In this document: piece by piece, positions 1 to 11,430 of the stretch | Layout of the letters: each line of letters starts with the position of its first letter | Numbering within the stretch: position 1 is the first letter of the stretch | Assembly (NCBI GenBank): GCA_032358165.1 | Contig: JAALGY010000032.1 | Span: forward strand, 2,232,001-2,296,000 | Direction of reading: 5' to 3' | Source: Diplosphaera chodatii | Lineage: Eukaryota; Chlorophyta; Trebouxiophyceae; Prasiolales; Stichococcaceae | Length of the DNA: 64,000 bases | The notes under the pieces: model-generated | The model's database searches: none | The model's input: the letters and a program-made list of their open reading frames with translations, nothing else | What the model was told of the DNA's origin: nothing | Translations under genes and position numbers: made by a program

Positions 1-1980
1 CAGCCTGCCTCCCTGCAGCATCCGCCACTACCCTCAGCCTGCCACCTGCTGCACCTTGCTCTGAGTGTTGCCCATTGCGCCTCCGCCGCCATCACCAGCC
101 TGCCGTCGTCACCACCATCCACCCTCAGCCTGCCGCCTGCTGCACCCTAACCTGGGTGCTGCCCGCTGCCTGCCGCCGCCGCCAACACCAGCCTGCCATC
201 CTCACCACCACCCACACCACCCTCAGCCTGCCACCTGCTGCACCCTGGTCTGAGTGCTGCCCGCTGCCTGCCGCCGCCGCCAACACCAGCCTGCCATCTT
301 CACCACCATCCACACCACCCTCAGCCTGCCACCTGCTGCACCCTGGTCTGAGTGCTGCCCGCTGCCTGCCGCCGCCGCCAACACCAGCCTGCCATCTTCA
401 CCACCATCCACACCACCCTCAGCCTGCCACCTGCTGCACCCGGGTCTGAGTGCCGCCCGCTGCCTGCCGCCGCCGCCAACACCAGCCTGCCGTCTTCGCC
501 ACCATCTACACCACCCTCAGCCTGCCACCTGCTGCACCCTGATCTGAGTGCTGCCCGCTGCCTGCCGCCGCCGCCAACACCAGCCTGCCATCCTCACCAC
601 CACCCACACCACCTACTGCCTGCCACCTGCTGCACCCTGGTCTGAGTGCCGCCCGCCGCCTGCCGCCGCCGCCAACACCAGCCTGCCATCTTCACCACCA
701 TCCATACCACCCTCAGTCTGCAACCCGCTGCACCTCGATCTGAGTGCTGCCCGCCGCCTACCGCCGCCGCCGCCACCAGCCTGCCGTCGTCACCACCATC
801 CACACACCCTCAGCCTGTCATCTGCTGCACCCTCGTCTGAGTGCTGCCCACCGCCTGCCGCCGCCGCCAACACCAGCCTGCCATCCTCACCACCACCCAC
901 ACCACCCACAGCCTGCCACCTGCTGCACCCTGGTCTGAGTGCCGCCCGCCGCCTGCCGCCGCCGCCAACACCAGCCTGCCATCCTCACCACCACCCACAC
1001 CACCCTCAGCCTGCCACCTGCTGCACCTTGATCTGAGTGCCGCCCGCCGCCTGCCGCCGCCGCCAACGCCAGCCTGCCATCCTCGCCACCACCCACACCA
1101 CCCTCAGCCTGCAACCCGCTGCACCTTGATCTGAGTGCCGCCCGCCGCCTGCCGCCGCCGCCAACGCCAGCCTGCCATCCTCACCACCATCCATACCACC
1201 CTCAGTCTGCAACCCGCTGCACCTCGATCTGAGTGCTGCCCGCCGCCTACCGCCGCCGCCGCCACCAGCCTGCCGTCGTCACCACCATCCACACACCCTC
1301 AGCCTGTCATCTGCTGCACCCTCGTCTGAGTGCTGCCCACCGCCTGCCGCCGCCGCCACCACCAGCCTGCCTCCCTGCAGCATCCGCCACTACCCTCAGC
1401 CTGCCACCTGCTGCACCCTGGTCTGAGTGCTGCCCACCGCTTGCCGCCGCCGCCATCACCAGCCTGCCTCCCTGCAGCATCCGCCACTACCCTCGGCCTG
1501 CCACCTGCTGCACCTTGCTCTGAGTGTTGCCCATTGCGCCGCCGCCGCCATCACCAGCCTGCCGTCGTCACCACCATCCACACACCCTCAGCCTGCCGCC
1601 TGCTGCACCCTGACCTGACTGCTGCCCACCGCCTGCCGCCGCCGCCAACACCAGCCTGCCATCTCCACCACCATCCACACCACCCACAGCCTGCCACCTG
1701 TTGCACCCTGATCTGGGTGCTGCCCGCTGCCTGCCGCCGCCGCCGACCCCAGCCTTTCGTCTTCGCCACCATCCACCCCACCCTCAGCCTGCCGCCTGCT
1801 GCACCCTGGTCTGAGTGCTGCCCACCGCCTGCCGCCGCCGCCATCACCAGCCTGCCTCCCTCCAGCATCCGCCACTACCCTCAGCCTGCCGCCTGCTGCA
1901 CCTTGCTCTGAGTGCTGCCCAGCACTGCTGCCCAGCACTTGCCTGCCGCCCACGCCACAACCCTCCCTCCCCACCCCTTC
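1..1980. repeat. 98-bp tandem satellite, about 20 copies
   Basis: C-rich tandem repeat with a 98-bp period: successive GCCTGCCATC landmarks fall at 191 and 289. Each unit contains a CTGCTGCACCCTGGTCTGAG-like block and a GCC-rich run. A block of about 489 bp (five units) recurs: its landmark CAACCCGCTGCACCTCGATC is at 721 and again at 1210, which indicates higher-order duplication. Long ORFs here are compositional, because stop triplets are rare on both strands. The array enters from the left edge of the window and decays into unrelated C-rich sequence before 2,084. Its base composition recalls the 92-bp array in LINE B, but the unit sequence differs. Confidence 0.95.
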
Positions 1981-2083
1981 AGCATGCTTCCCGCCACGCC
2001 CACCGCCCCCCAACCCCCAACAGCTAGGCCCTTGCCCACACATGGCCGCAGCAGCAGCCGCCATCGCCGCCATCGCCCCTCAC

Positions 2084-3462
2084 CTGTGGTGTGCAGGCAC
2101 CTGCCCTCTTCTATGCAGATTATCTGGACCTGGTGTCCACATCCGTACGCGGCCTGCAGGCGCAGCTCGACCTGCTGGAGTCGTACTGCAAGCGGTGGCG
2201 CCTCACCATCAACGTGAAGAAGACTAAGGTCGTGGTGTACGGAGCCCAGGCTGCTGCACCACCGGTTCTCACCTACATGCATGCTCCCATCGAAGTGCTG
2301 GACTCGTTTACATATTTGGGGGTTGACATTTCCAGTCGTAGTTCTTTTGCTGCCGCTAGCATCGGCAGAGCGGCCTCCGCCCAGCGCGCCGCACTTGCAT
2401 TGCAGCATCGTTGCCATGACCTGAGCTTGCATGACCCAGCACTGCAGCTACACTTGTTCGATGCACTAGTACGTCCTGTTATGCTTTATGGTGTCGAAAC
2501 ATGGGGACCGGGGGCGTTGTGCGGTAGTGGCATGGACACTTGTGAGCTTGTCCATCGGAAGTTTCTTCGGTCTGTTCTTGGAGTGCGTACAGGCACTCCC
2601 AACGTGGCGGTGTTGGGGGAGCTTGGGCGATTCCCGGTGGCACACACGGCAACACTGGCCATCTGCCGGTTCTGGAACCGGCTGGTCGCAATGCCGGACA
2701 CACGCCTCACCAAGCAGGCATTCCTGGAGAACTGTGCTCTGGCCACCCGGCCGGGGCGCAGCAAGACCAGCTCAGCATGCTGGGCTGCCCAGGTGTGCTC
2801 GTTCCTGCACTTCATGTCACCCATCGTTGACGGCGTGCCGCAGCGCATTGACACTTCGGTTGTCAGTGCACACCTGCAGCGCCGCACATTCGATGCTGTG
2901 AATGGCAGCGACTTGCGCAAAGTGCGTGAGTGGCTGGGAGTCAGGGGCCCTGTCAACGGTGACAACTACCAGCTGGCCGGCTACTTGCAGGCAGTCGCCT
3001 CCAAGACCGGTCGTCGGCGGTTAGCACAGTTTCGGATGGGCAGTCACATGCTGGGGGTGGAGACAGGGAGGTGGCAGCGTCTGCCGCGGGCAGAGCGGCT
3101 GTGTCAGCGGTGTAGCTGCGGCGTGGTGGATGATGAGGCGCACATGGTCTGGGGGTGTCCAGCTCTAGTAGATCAGAGGGTGCAGCATTCTGAGCTGTTT
3201 CAGGACAGCGACATCACCTCAGTGGCGGACTTTATGCAGCAGGATGCCGGGCAACTGGCAGCCTTTTTGCGGGTTTGTCATGATCATTGTGCAGAGTTGG
3301 AGGGGTGTACATCCAACCGGGATTGAGTGGAACCATTCTGTCAGCGGGGAGTGAACGGTTTCGGCCACGACTCGTTGTGCATGTTGCTCTGGGTTATTCC
3401 GCCAGAGCCTGTGGCTAGGCCAAAATGGCCCACCACCAGTATGTAATCAATGTCAAAAAAAT
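2084..3462 (+). mobile_element. LINE family A copy A1, 5'-truncated, inserted at the end of the satellite
   Basis: This copy begins just before RT motif C and runs through the C-terminal domain, 3'UTR and tail. The 3' terminus carries a small hairpin (GGCCA / TGGCC with AAA loop, 3418-3430) and then a GTAATCAATGTCAA tail. The same 3' end recurs near 8,850, 18,460, 22,625 and 31,560 on + and near 20,875 and 22,990 on -. It abuts the start of LINE B1. Confidence 0.93.
2091..3326 (+). pseudogene. LINE A reverse transcriptase C-terminal fragment, catalytic Asp mutated
   Basis: Open for 411 codons, but only the end of the family A ORF2. The active-site box reads FYADYLDLV, whereas other copies read FYADDLDLV, so the second catalytic aspartate is replaced by Tyr and this copy should be dead. 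It continues through the RT thumb (LGVDISSRSSF) to a Cys/His finger, CQRCSCGVVDDEAHMVWGC, like the zf-RVT domain at the end of many LINE ORF2 proteins, and stops at CTSNRD. EN and most of the RT are absent, as expected from 5' truncation during target-primed reverse transcription. Confidence 0.9.
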
Positions 3463-3925
3463 GTCTCACCCAACACTTACACCAACGCCCACCACCACGG
3501 CCATCCTGCACCTCGCCCAGCCATGAGCCTCACGCTCTCGCTTGAGCAGCTGCGGCGCGGTGGCGCACCTAGGCTGCGGGCCGAACGTGCTGTCGACCTG
3601 GCAACCAGCCTTGCGCTACTGCCCATTGCAGTCAGGGTCGCCTTGCCAGCCACCGCTGACGCCAACACAGTCAAGCTCGAGCTCATCCAGCTGCTGGACA
3701 ACCGCATTGGCACCTTCGACCTGATGGGCGCCCATGCTGTCGGTGATGGCGTCCTCACCGTCAAGCTCTTCGCCACCGCTGCTCGAGGCGGCGTCGCCCA
3801 CGTGGATGCCCTATTGCAGCAGCGCGGCTTCACCCTGCTGTCGCCTTCCACGGGCGCCGAGCTCCAAGTCACGGCCACTCAGTGTCAGCCCAGCGGCATG
3901 CTGCTGCCCCTCGGCACTACCGAGC

Positions 3926-3949
3926 ATGTAATCAATGTCAAATGTCAAT
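3926..3949 (+). mobile_element. Tail-only insertion of LINE A (24 bp)
   Basis: ATGTAATCAATGTCAAATGT plus CAAT is exactly the terminal tail of family A with no body. It is flanked by a 4-bp direct repeat GAGC (3922-3925 and 3950-3953). Removing insert plus one GAGC restores the ORF1 frame of LINE B. This is an extreme 5' truncation. Confidence 0.8.
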
Positions 3950-4047
3950 GAGCTGATCGTCCACCACATGGCCAACGCCGACAACGTTGCCGGAGTCACC
4001 CGGGCCCTCTTGCTCGCCTCAGGCTACAACGACTCGGACTTCCAGGT

Positions 4048-4273
4048 CCATTCATTGGACACCGTTCAGGGACCGGGTTCGATCCCTGGCGGTGGCGGAA
4101 GTTTCGGGTCTAGTTCCGTGTGGGACCAACCCACCCCACCCTATGCAAGTGGTTGCTTCGGCAATCTGCCCTCCATGGTTTGTGTATATAAGTCGTTGAA
4201 AAACGCAATACACAAACAGCCTTCCGGTCAAAGGTCCTTTTCCATCGCTATTTGCACTTCCCTTACCGCTATC
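4048..4273 (+). mobile_element. Retroposon D copy D1, 226 bp, in LINE B ORF1
   Basis: Same 226-bp unit as at 7971-8196 and 19,359-19,584: begins CCATTCATTGG and ends CCGCTATC, followed by CATTC. It contains a tRNA-like T-arm (stem CCGGG/CCTGG around loop TTCGATC), matching an RNA polymerase III B box, and a TATATAAG motif downstream. It interrupts ORF1 of B1. No uninterrupted copy of this target is present in the window, so the TSD could not be verified. Confidence 0.8.
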
Positions 4274-4799
4274 CATTCCTGACCGAAATGTTGGGAGGCG
4301 CCCGCCTGCCTGCCCACCTGCAGACGGTTCACGGGAACACCACCGTCGTGAGGGCGATTGTGAGGATGGAGGACCCCGCACATGGTCTCTGCCCGCGGAT
4401 GCGGGACATCGACCGCGGCGCCCACACCGGCCCTATCACGGTCACTGCCACCTTCTCCGGCGACAGGGACATCCTCATCACACCCCCCCGCCAGTCACAC
4501 CACCAGCAACACCCCCCACCTCCGCAACCGCCGTCGCCACCGCCACCAGCTGCCGCCACCACACCGGCACCCGACGTCGCCGGCAGGAGAGCTCCCTCTC
4601 GGACCACCGAGACGCCCGCCACCGCCCCCTCTGACGATGGTGCTTCATCCATGAGCGACACGGGGGCTCCTCCGGGCGACGATGGCGGCGCCCGCGATGC
4701 TGACCACCCCATGCTCGACAGCGACGGTGCACTGACACAGCATCAGTAGCCGACGATCAGCCACCTCCCCCAGCACAACGGCGTCGCACAGGCGACCTC

Positions 4800-7754
4800 T
4801 TGGGCCCCTTGGGCCCCATGGGCCCCGCCGCTGCGGACGCTGACCCTCCCATTCAGGTGTTTCCCCAGTTGGCCCCAGCTCCAGCGACAGACGCTGGCGT
4901 CGCCGCCATGGAGACTGACCTTGCCACTTTGGACGGCTCCGCCCGAGCTGCACGACAGGTGTCCAGCTATGCGGCTGTCCACAGCCGCCTGAGGGCCCCC
5001 ACCGCGGCCTCTACCCTCGGCCGCATTTGCGCAAGCCCCACTGGGCTTGGCTTCACGGGCGTCTCCACTCGTGCCCGCAGCCGTACAGCGACACCTCCGC
5101 TGCTAGCACCGCCGTCCGGCGGTCCAGCCGCACCGGCCCCCACCACCCGGCACTCAAACAAACAAACAAACAAACAAACAAACAAACAAACAAACAAACA
5201 AACAAACAAACAAACAAACAAACAAACAAACAAACAAACACGGCACTCAGAGATGGTGCCTGATCCCATCCCCGAGGGCTTCGTCTCCCACCTGGTCGAT
5301 CTGGCTCCGGCGCTCTCGCCACAGGCGGCTGCCGCCGCCCTGCAGGAGGTCCGCCAATCAGAGCCGGTGCTCTGGAACACCTGGACCACTTGCCGTAATG
5401 GACTTGCCATCCCTGGCGCGCTGCTGCCATCACTCGACCGCATCCTTCGCCGCCGCGACGACGGCTGCCCACCGGCCGGCCACTGGGTCCCCCACACAGA
5501 CGTCGACGTGGCCATCGCCTCGATGCCCGACAGCTGTGTCATGGCAGCGGGCCACTTGGCCCTGTTGTCGGAGGTATTGCACATGGACGGCACAGACGCT
5601 CACGCCCCTCTCCGCCTGCCAGCTGAGCTGTACGTCCAACTCTGGGACAAGCTCGGCCTCCCTCTCACACGAGCCTTCAATGCCTGCCACACGGCTGGTG
5701 CCCGGCCCACCATGTCGCCTCGTCAGCGCACCTCCGACTACACCCTCGTCCCAAAGCGAGGCGATGCCCGCGACCTCGCCAACCGCCGACCTATTGCAGG
5801 CATCAACGCCGACGTCAAGATCGCCTCCCGCGCCTTTGCCACCCGCCTCGCCCACGCCCTTGGACCCGTCATCGACCCCACACAGACTGGCTTCCTCCCC
5901 GGCCGCTGGATTGGCGACAACATCCTCAACCACACCGAGCTCGCCGACCTCCTCACCACCCATGACACCGATGGAGCCATGCTCTTCCTCGACTTCGCCA
6001 AAGCCTTCGACTGGATGGACCGAGCCTGGACCCTGAGGGTCATGGAGGCCATGCGGTTTGGAGAGGGCGCCCAGCGCTGGGCTGCCCTCTTTATGACCGA
6101 CACCCTTGGGCGCATCCGCGTCAACGGCGCCCCCACCGACCCCATTCCCATCAACAGCGGCGCACTCCAAGGCAGCCCCCCCTCGTCACTGCTCTACATC
6201 CTGCAGCTCCAGACTCTTGCCGCCCTCACTCGACGCATGGTCGCCGCTGGTGCCGTGCAACCCATCGCCCTCCCCTTTGGCGGAGCTGCTCCCCCTTGCC
6301 ACATGCACGCCGACGACACCACCATCCACGCCGCCTCCGCAGCGGACTGCGACAAGGTCATCGAAGGACCTGTTGCTGCCTTCGCTGCCGCCTCGGGCGC
6401 CCAGCTCAACCCCACCAAGACCAAGTCCCTGTTGTTCGGCTCGGCTGCCCGGCAACCCGCCCACACCAGTGCCGCCACCGGCATCACATACACCCCACAC
6501 CACACATATGTCAACCACTTGGGCGTCATCGTCGGCTGCGGCAGCGACGCTATCGACGCTCGCCAGCACAAGATCAACTCCCGGATCGGCCTTATCGGCA
6601 AGGCGGTCCTGCAGTGGTCCAAGCACGCCATCTCCTTCTTTGGACGGGCGTACGTCGGCAAGCAGAACCTGCAGTCGCAGCTGGTGCACCTCCTCAGCTT
6701 CGACTCCCTCACAGCCACCCAACTGGCGAAGCTCAACACCCGCATCTACGGCTACATCAGTCGCAACCGCTACAACACCGACCCCCTCTCCGCCAACTGC
6801 AACCCGAAGCGACTTGTGTGCGGCCTCTCCCGACGAGCTGGTGGCGCTGGCGCCCCCTCCCTTGAGCTCTTCGCCACCGCCCTGGCAGCGAAGCGAGCGT
6901 TCCGCCTGTTCCAGCCGACGCCAGCAGTGTGGAAATCCATTCACGGCTTTCACCTCATGCGAGCTCCGGCATCCTCCATTGCCCACACCGACGCGCCAGC
7001 CCGAGCCCTTCACCGTTGGGGCCTCGGACCTGCCATCATGGCATCCACTCTCGACATCGCCACTGTGCCATCGCTCCCGCCACGCCTGCGCGACGGCGTC
7101 GCGGCTGCTCACCGCATCGGGATTGGGCGCAAGCTGGACCCTGAGCAGCAGCATACGCACCGCCTCATCATGCGAGATCGCCTGTTCTTCAGCCAGCGCG
7201 CCATCGCTGATCCTATTGCCCACGACGCCGACCTCATCGGAGCCGCATCCCTTGGCCTCTGGTCCCTTGACGACTTGCGGGCAGCCATCGAGGGCGACCC
7301 CCAGTTCGCTGCCGTCGCACGCGGGGACCTTGCCGTCATCCGTGCCTCCCTTGATGCCACCATGCGGCTAGCGCTCGAGGCGAACACCAACCAGGCGCAC
7401 ATGGCAGCCCTTCCCGTCGCCCCACTGCCGCCTCGGCAGTCGACTCGCAGCGTTCCGCTGCCGGTGCCACCAGCCGCACCCCACACACCTCGCCAGCCAG
7501 GCACACACCCTCCGAACCCTCCACCGACAACGCCGCCCACGACGACCAGCCCACGTGAGCTTGCACCCGCCGCAGACGCCTCAGCCGCAGCACCCTTGGC
7601 GAGCACCCCACTGCCGCCGCCACCTCGCCCGCACGATCCTCCACTGACCCTTGCAACTCAGCCCACTCCGCCGACCACACAGCTCACTGGTCACCGACGA
7701 CGAGCAGCCCGCCCCCCTACCACCTGCCCCACTGCCCACTGTACCACCTGCCCC
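4800..7754 (+). pseudogene. LINE B ORF1-RT fusion lacking the endonuclease
   Basis: One long frame joins the C-terminal part of ORF1 (ATDAGVAAMETDLATLDG onward) directly to the RT domain at the HAPL/RLPAELYVQ junction (about 5611). The intact copy B3 has the end of ORF1, the EN and the start of RT between those points, about 2.2 kb. RT motifs are visible: A FLDFAKAFDWMDR, B GALQGSPPSSLLYI, C MHADDTTIHA; the usual F/Y before ADD is His. The (CAAA)21 insert at 5157-5240 is in frame (84 bp plus a 9-bp TSD). Downstream come the thumb and a Pro-rich linker, until LINE A2 interrupts at 7755; the open frame continues into A2 to 8036. Confidence 0.85.
5157..5240 (+). mobile_element. Tail-only LINE B insertion, (AACA)21
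   Basis: 84 bp of pure 4-bp repeat flanked by a perfect 9-bp TSD CGGCACTCA (5148-5156 and 5241-5249). The uninterrupted site, with one CGGCACTCA, is present in the homologous B copies near 22,683 and 24,625. The repeat equals the (CAAA)n tail of family B, so this is an insertion of tail alone rather than microsatellite growth. It encodes a KQTN-type repeat in the fusion ORF. Confidence 0.9.
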
Positions 7755-8854
7755 TCCCAACGTGGCGGTGTTGGGGGAGCTTGGGCGATTCCCGGTGGCA
7801 CACACGGCAACGCTGGCCATCTGCCGGTTCTGGAACCGGCTGGTCGCAATGCCGGACACACGCCTCACCAAGCAGGCATTCCTGGAGAACTGTGCTCTGG
7901 CCACCCGGCCGGGGCGCAGCAAGACCAGCTCAGCATGCTGGGCTGCCCAGGTGTGCTCGTTCCTGCACTTCCATTCATTGGACACCGTTCAGGGACCGGG
8001 TTCGATCCCTGGCGGTGGCGGAAGTTTCGGGTCTAGTTCCGTGTGGGACCAACCCACCCCACCCTATGCAAGTGGTTGCTTCGGCAATCTGCCCTCCATG
8101 GTTTGTGTATATAAGTCGTTGAAAAACGCAATACACAAACAGCCTTCCGGTCAAAGGTCCTTTTCCATCGCTATTTGCACTTCCCTTACCGCTATCCACT
8201 TCATGTCACCCATCGTTGACGGCGTGCCGCAGCGCATTGACACTTCGGTTGTCAGTGCACACCTGCAGCGCCGCACATTCGATGCTGTGAATGGCAGCGA
8301 CCTGCGCAAAGTGCGTGAGTGGCTGGGAGTCAGGGGCCCTGTGAACGGTGACAACTACCAGCTGGCCGGCTACTTGCAGGCAGTCGCCTCCAAGACCGGT
8401 CGTCGGCGGTTAGCACAGTTTCGGATGGGCAGTCACATGCTGGGGGTGGAAACAGGGAGGTGGCAGCGTCTGCCGCGGGCAGAGCGGCTGTGTCAGCGGT
8501 GTAGCTGCGGCGTGGTGGATGATGAGGCGCACATGGTCTGGGGGTGTCCTGCTCTAGTAGATCAGAGGGTGCAGCATTCTGAGCTGTTTCAGGACAGCGA
8601 CATCACCTCAGTGGCGGACTTTATGCAGCAGGATGCCAGGCAACTGGCAGCCTTTTTGCGTGTTTGTCATGATCATTGTGCAGAGTTGGAGGGGTGTACA
8701 TCCAACCGGGATTGAGTGGACCCATTCTGTCAGCGGGGAGTGAACGGTTTCGGACACGACTCGTTGTGCATGTTGCTCTGGGTTATTCCGCCAGAGCCTG
8801 TGGCTAGGCCAAAATGGCCCACCACCAGTATGTAATCAATGTCAAATGTCAAAA
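7755..8854 (+). mobile_element. LINE A copy A2, 5'-truncated, inserted in LINE B1 and itself interrupted by D2
   Basis: Starts at the CCCAACGTGGCGG position of family A and ends in the family A hairpin and AATGTCAAATGTCAAAA tail. It is flanked by a 6-bp TSD TGCCCC (7749-7754 and 8855-8860). The B sequence on both sides is continuous with copy B3 at about 33,240-33,260. It encodes only the C-terminal Cys/His finger part of ORF2, ending at 8715. Confidence 0.9.
7971..8196 (+). mobile_element. Retroposon D copy D2, full 226-bp unit, inside LINE A2
   Basis: The target can be compared with five uninterrupted A copies. A 5-bp TSD CACTT flanks it (7966-7970 and 8197-8201). T-arm-like hairpin: stem CCGGG 7996-8000, loop TTCGATC 8001-8007, stem CCTGG 8008-8012 with one G-T pair. 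TATATAAG lies at 8108-8115. No convincing A box was found upstream of the B box. It fits a tRNA-related SINE; no coding capacity. Confidence 0.85.
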
Positions 8855-11430
8855 TGCCCCCCACCACAACGCCGCCGCCTCCCCTCCCTTGTGCCGGATT
8901 GCGTCGTCCACGACCACGCCACACTGTCAGCCTGCCGTCGCCCCACCAACTCCTGGCTGTACATGCCTCTCATCCTCGACGCCGTCCACATGCCACTCAC
9001 CGCCCGCCCTGACGCCCACGCCTTCCCCCGCCCGCCAGCCTTCGCTCAGCATGTGCAGGCACTCAGAGGAGTTTTCGCACGGCAACCTGTCCCCATTACA
9101 CTCGACATCATCCGACACACGTACCACCTCGACGCCCACGCCCACATCGCCGCCCACCACCAGGAACACCTCCTCGGCCTGGATGCACCACTTGGGCAGC
9201 GCATCGCCATGTACAGCCTGCAGCTGATCAGAGACGCACTGGCATCCCAGGCGGCTGCCAGGCCCGACCCTCCGCCACCAACCACCACAGCCGGTCACTC
9301 AACGACCTCCTCCAGCGCACCCAGCACTGCCATCACCACCGCCGCTGCCACCCGCAGCCGACGTCGCAGCCGCAGTCCGCCTCGTACACACGCCTCCCCA
9401 CTAAGCCAAGTGCTTCCGCCACCCCCACCTCTGCCGCCACCCCCGCCTCTGCCGCCTCCCCCACTTCAGCAGCCGGACGTCACGCCCTCCACCACAGCCT
9501 TGGCCCTTGCCCCACACCATGCGCCACGGCCACCACAACCCCCAGCGTGGGAAGTGTGCCTGCGTGCGGCTGGTGTCTGGCTCCCGCCATACCACCCCGC
9601 CGCCCCCGCACCCGTGTGATGCCCCAGGCACAGGGCCTCCTCCGTCTGTCGACGTCTCGGAGCAGTGGGAGGTTGACTCTGCCCACCGCTTCGTGCGCCG
9701 CCAGGGCGATGGTCGACTCTACCGCGTGCGCCTCGACCACAGCCTCGCTGCTCATGACGACGCTGCCTCACTCCTCGACGCCCAGCCCCCCTGGAGACCC
9801 TGCCATCTCGTCATGTGGTCACCTCCCACGCGCTGCACCATCACTGACACGGCGCCATCGGCCGACGGGAACGACAGTGACGTGCCCGCTCACAAGAAGA
9901 TGGATCGCCCCTACTTCCTTGCCGAGCTCGCCGATCTGACCATCGTCCCCAACATCTACGGCTACGGCGAAGAAGACCGCAACCTCATGGAGTACGAGGT
10001 CTCCCTTGGAACGGCGCACCTCCTGGAGTCGGAGCTTCTCCAGCAAGGCCGCATCACCTTGGCCACCACGCAGCCCACAGCAATCTCGCTGGTTCGCCCC
10101 AGGCTACGCTCACGTCGAGGCCGCCGAGCATGCCGTCATCACCGAGGCCCAGCAGCACCGCACGGCTCAGCGGGACCACATCGACCACCCAGCCTGGGTT
10201 ACACGCACCTCCCCGCAGGCACCACTGGCGATAACAGCAGCTGCTGCACCCCACTCCACTTCTCCGACGCCCACTCAGCCGACTCAGCCGGACTCCCCAC
10301 CCCCTGCCGATCAGCCCACAACTAGTTCCCCACGCCCTGACTCGCCCTCGCCAACAGCAGCTCCACACCGTCTCCCATGCTTCATCGCCATCACAGGGCC
10401 CCAACCAAGCGTGCACGCTATGGCGACACGGGCCCGCGACCCACAGCAGCGGCCCCAAGCACACGCTCGCCGGCCCCACCAACAACGCCATCCTCCTCAG
10501 GACAACACCACCCCTGCCGTCGCCTCCAAGTACCGCCGCTGCTGGGAACAGCTCTGCGGCACCAACATCCGCAAGGCCGATGTCGCCGTCGCCTGGCGAG
10601 CCCTTCACTGCCAACTTCGCACACCATCCTTCCTCACCTACTGCCGCTATAAGCACGCCGCTGTTGACATGTCAGGTGACACCCCCATGCAGAGGGCCTG
10701 CTGCCGCTGGCCGGCTTGCCGTACCCCGCTCGTCAACAACCCCGCCACCCTGCAGCCCACCACCGTTGCCAACACCACTCACGTCCTCCTCCACTGCCCG
10801 CTCACACGCCCTGCCCTCCAGTGGCTCTGCGACTTGTGGGCTGCCATCGACGGCGGCCACACACCCCCAACCACTCCTGACGTCATCATCGCCGGCGACC
10901 CCACTGCCTGGCACCCTGGCCGCCTAGACCTTGAGCTGTGGACCCGGCTTCGGGTCACCTACCTACAGAAGGCCTGGGACGCCCATTGTGCTGTCCACCA
11001 TGGTGGCCCCACACCCTCATCTACGTCTATCGCCGCCGCCACCCTCCACTCCGCCGTCCAGTCGATGCGCACCGAGTTCACTGCCGCCTACACGTCCCCC
11101 ACGGAGCTAGCACAGCAGTGCGACGCGCACATGACTGGGGCTCAGCGAGGCCAACAGATTGACGACGACAACAACCCCATGACCGACTTCAAAAGGATCT
11201 GGGTCGCGAGCGGCCTCTGCAGCATGAACGGCCGAGACCTTGTCGTCCGCTGGACGGCCTCTCACCCAGTGCCGCTGCCAGCAATACGTCCGCAGCCACA
11301 GCCACACTCACATCCACAGCCTCAGCGCCAACCTCAGCCCCAGTCTGAGTCCCGCCCTGGACCCCCGCCGCAAACATCGCAGCAACCACCCCCGACGGCT
11401 GCCTCCCCACCGCGCCTGCAACTCATCTGA
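8855..11430 (+). pseudogene. LINE B ORF2 C-terminal region with Cys/His finger, two frameshifts
   Basis: Continuation of the B1 ORF2 after A2. A conserved block (NSWLYMPLILDAVHMPL) and a Pro-rich linker (PPPPPLPPPPPLPPPP) precede a frameshift at about 9595, where B1 has one extra C compared with B3. A second shift lies near 10,085. The last frame holds a zf-RVT-like finger, CCRWPACRTPL followed by HVLLHCPLTRPALQWL, and ends at PPRLQLI with stop at 11,430. The linker between RT and finger is unusually long for a LINE. Confidence 0.8.

Larger units (their letters stand above)
3523..4749 (+). pseudogene. LINE B ORF1 (gag-like), broken by two insertions and a frameshift
   Basis: Starts at MSLTLSLEQLRRGGAPRL. 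The reading frame is cut by a 24-bp A tail-only insertion plus 4-bp TSD at 3926-3953 and by D1 at 4048-4273. Removing the first insert restores the continuous reading GTTELIVHHMANADNV. The later part is Pro/Ala-rich (a long P-rich stretch near 4485-4570) and acidic (GAPPGDDGG). A 2-nt excess at about 4726 compared with the copy at 20,664 causes the early stop at 4749, after which ORF1 continues in the frame of the next feature. No zinc knuckle or RRM was recognised; ORF1 is assigned from position and from its overlap with ORF2 in copy B3. Confidence 0.75.

Noticed and set aside
65..1911. Many overlapping ORFs on both strands in the first 2 kb
   Set aside because: They follow the 98-bp repeat and exist in several frames at once; satellite composition, not genes.
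5157..5240. (CAAA)n tract as plain microsatellite expansion
   Set aside because: A perfect 9-bp duplication flanks it and two paralogous copies show the empty site.
7991..8012. T-arm/B box in D as a functional tRNA gene
   Set aside because: No acceptor, D-arm or anticodon arm can be built around it; it repeats in mobile copies.
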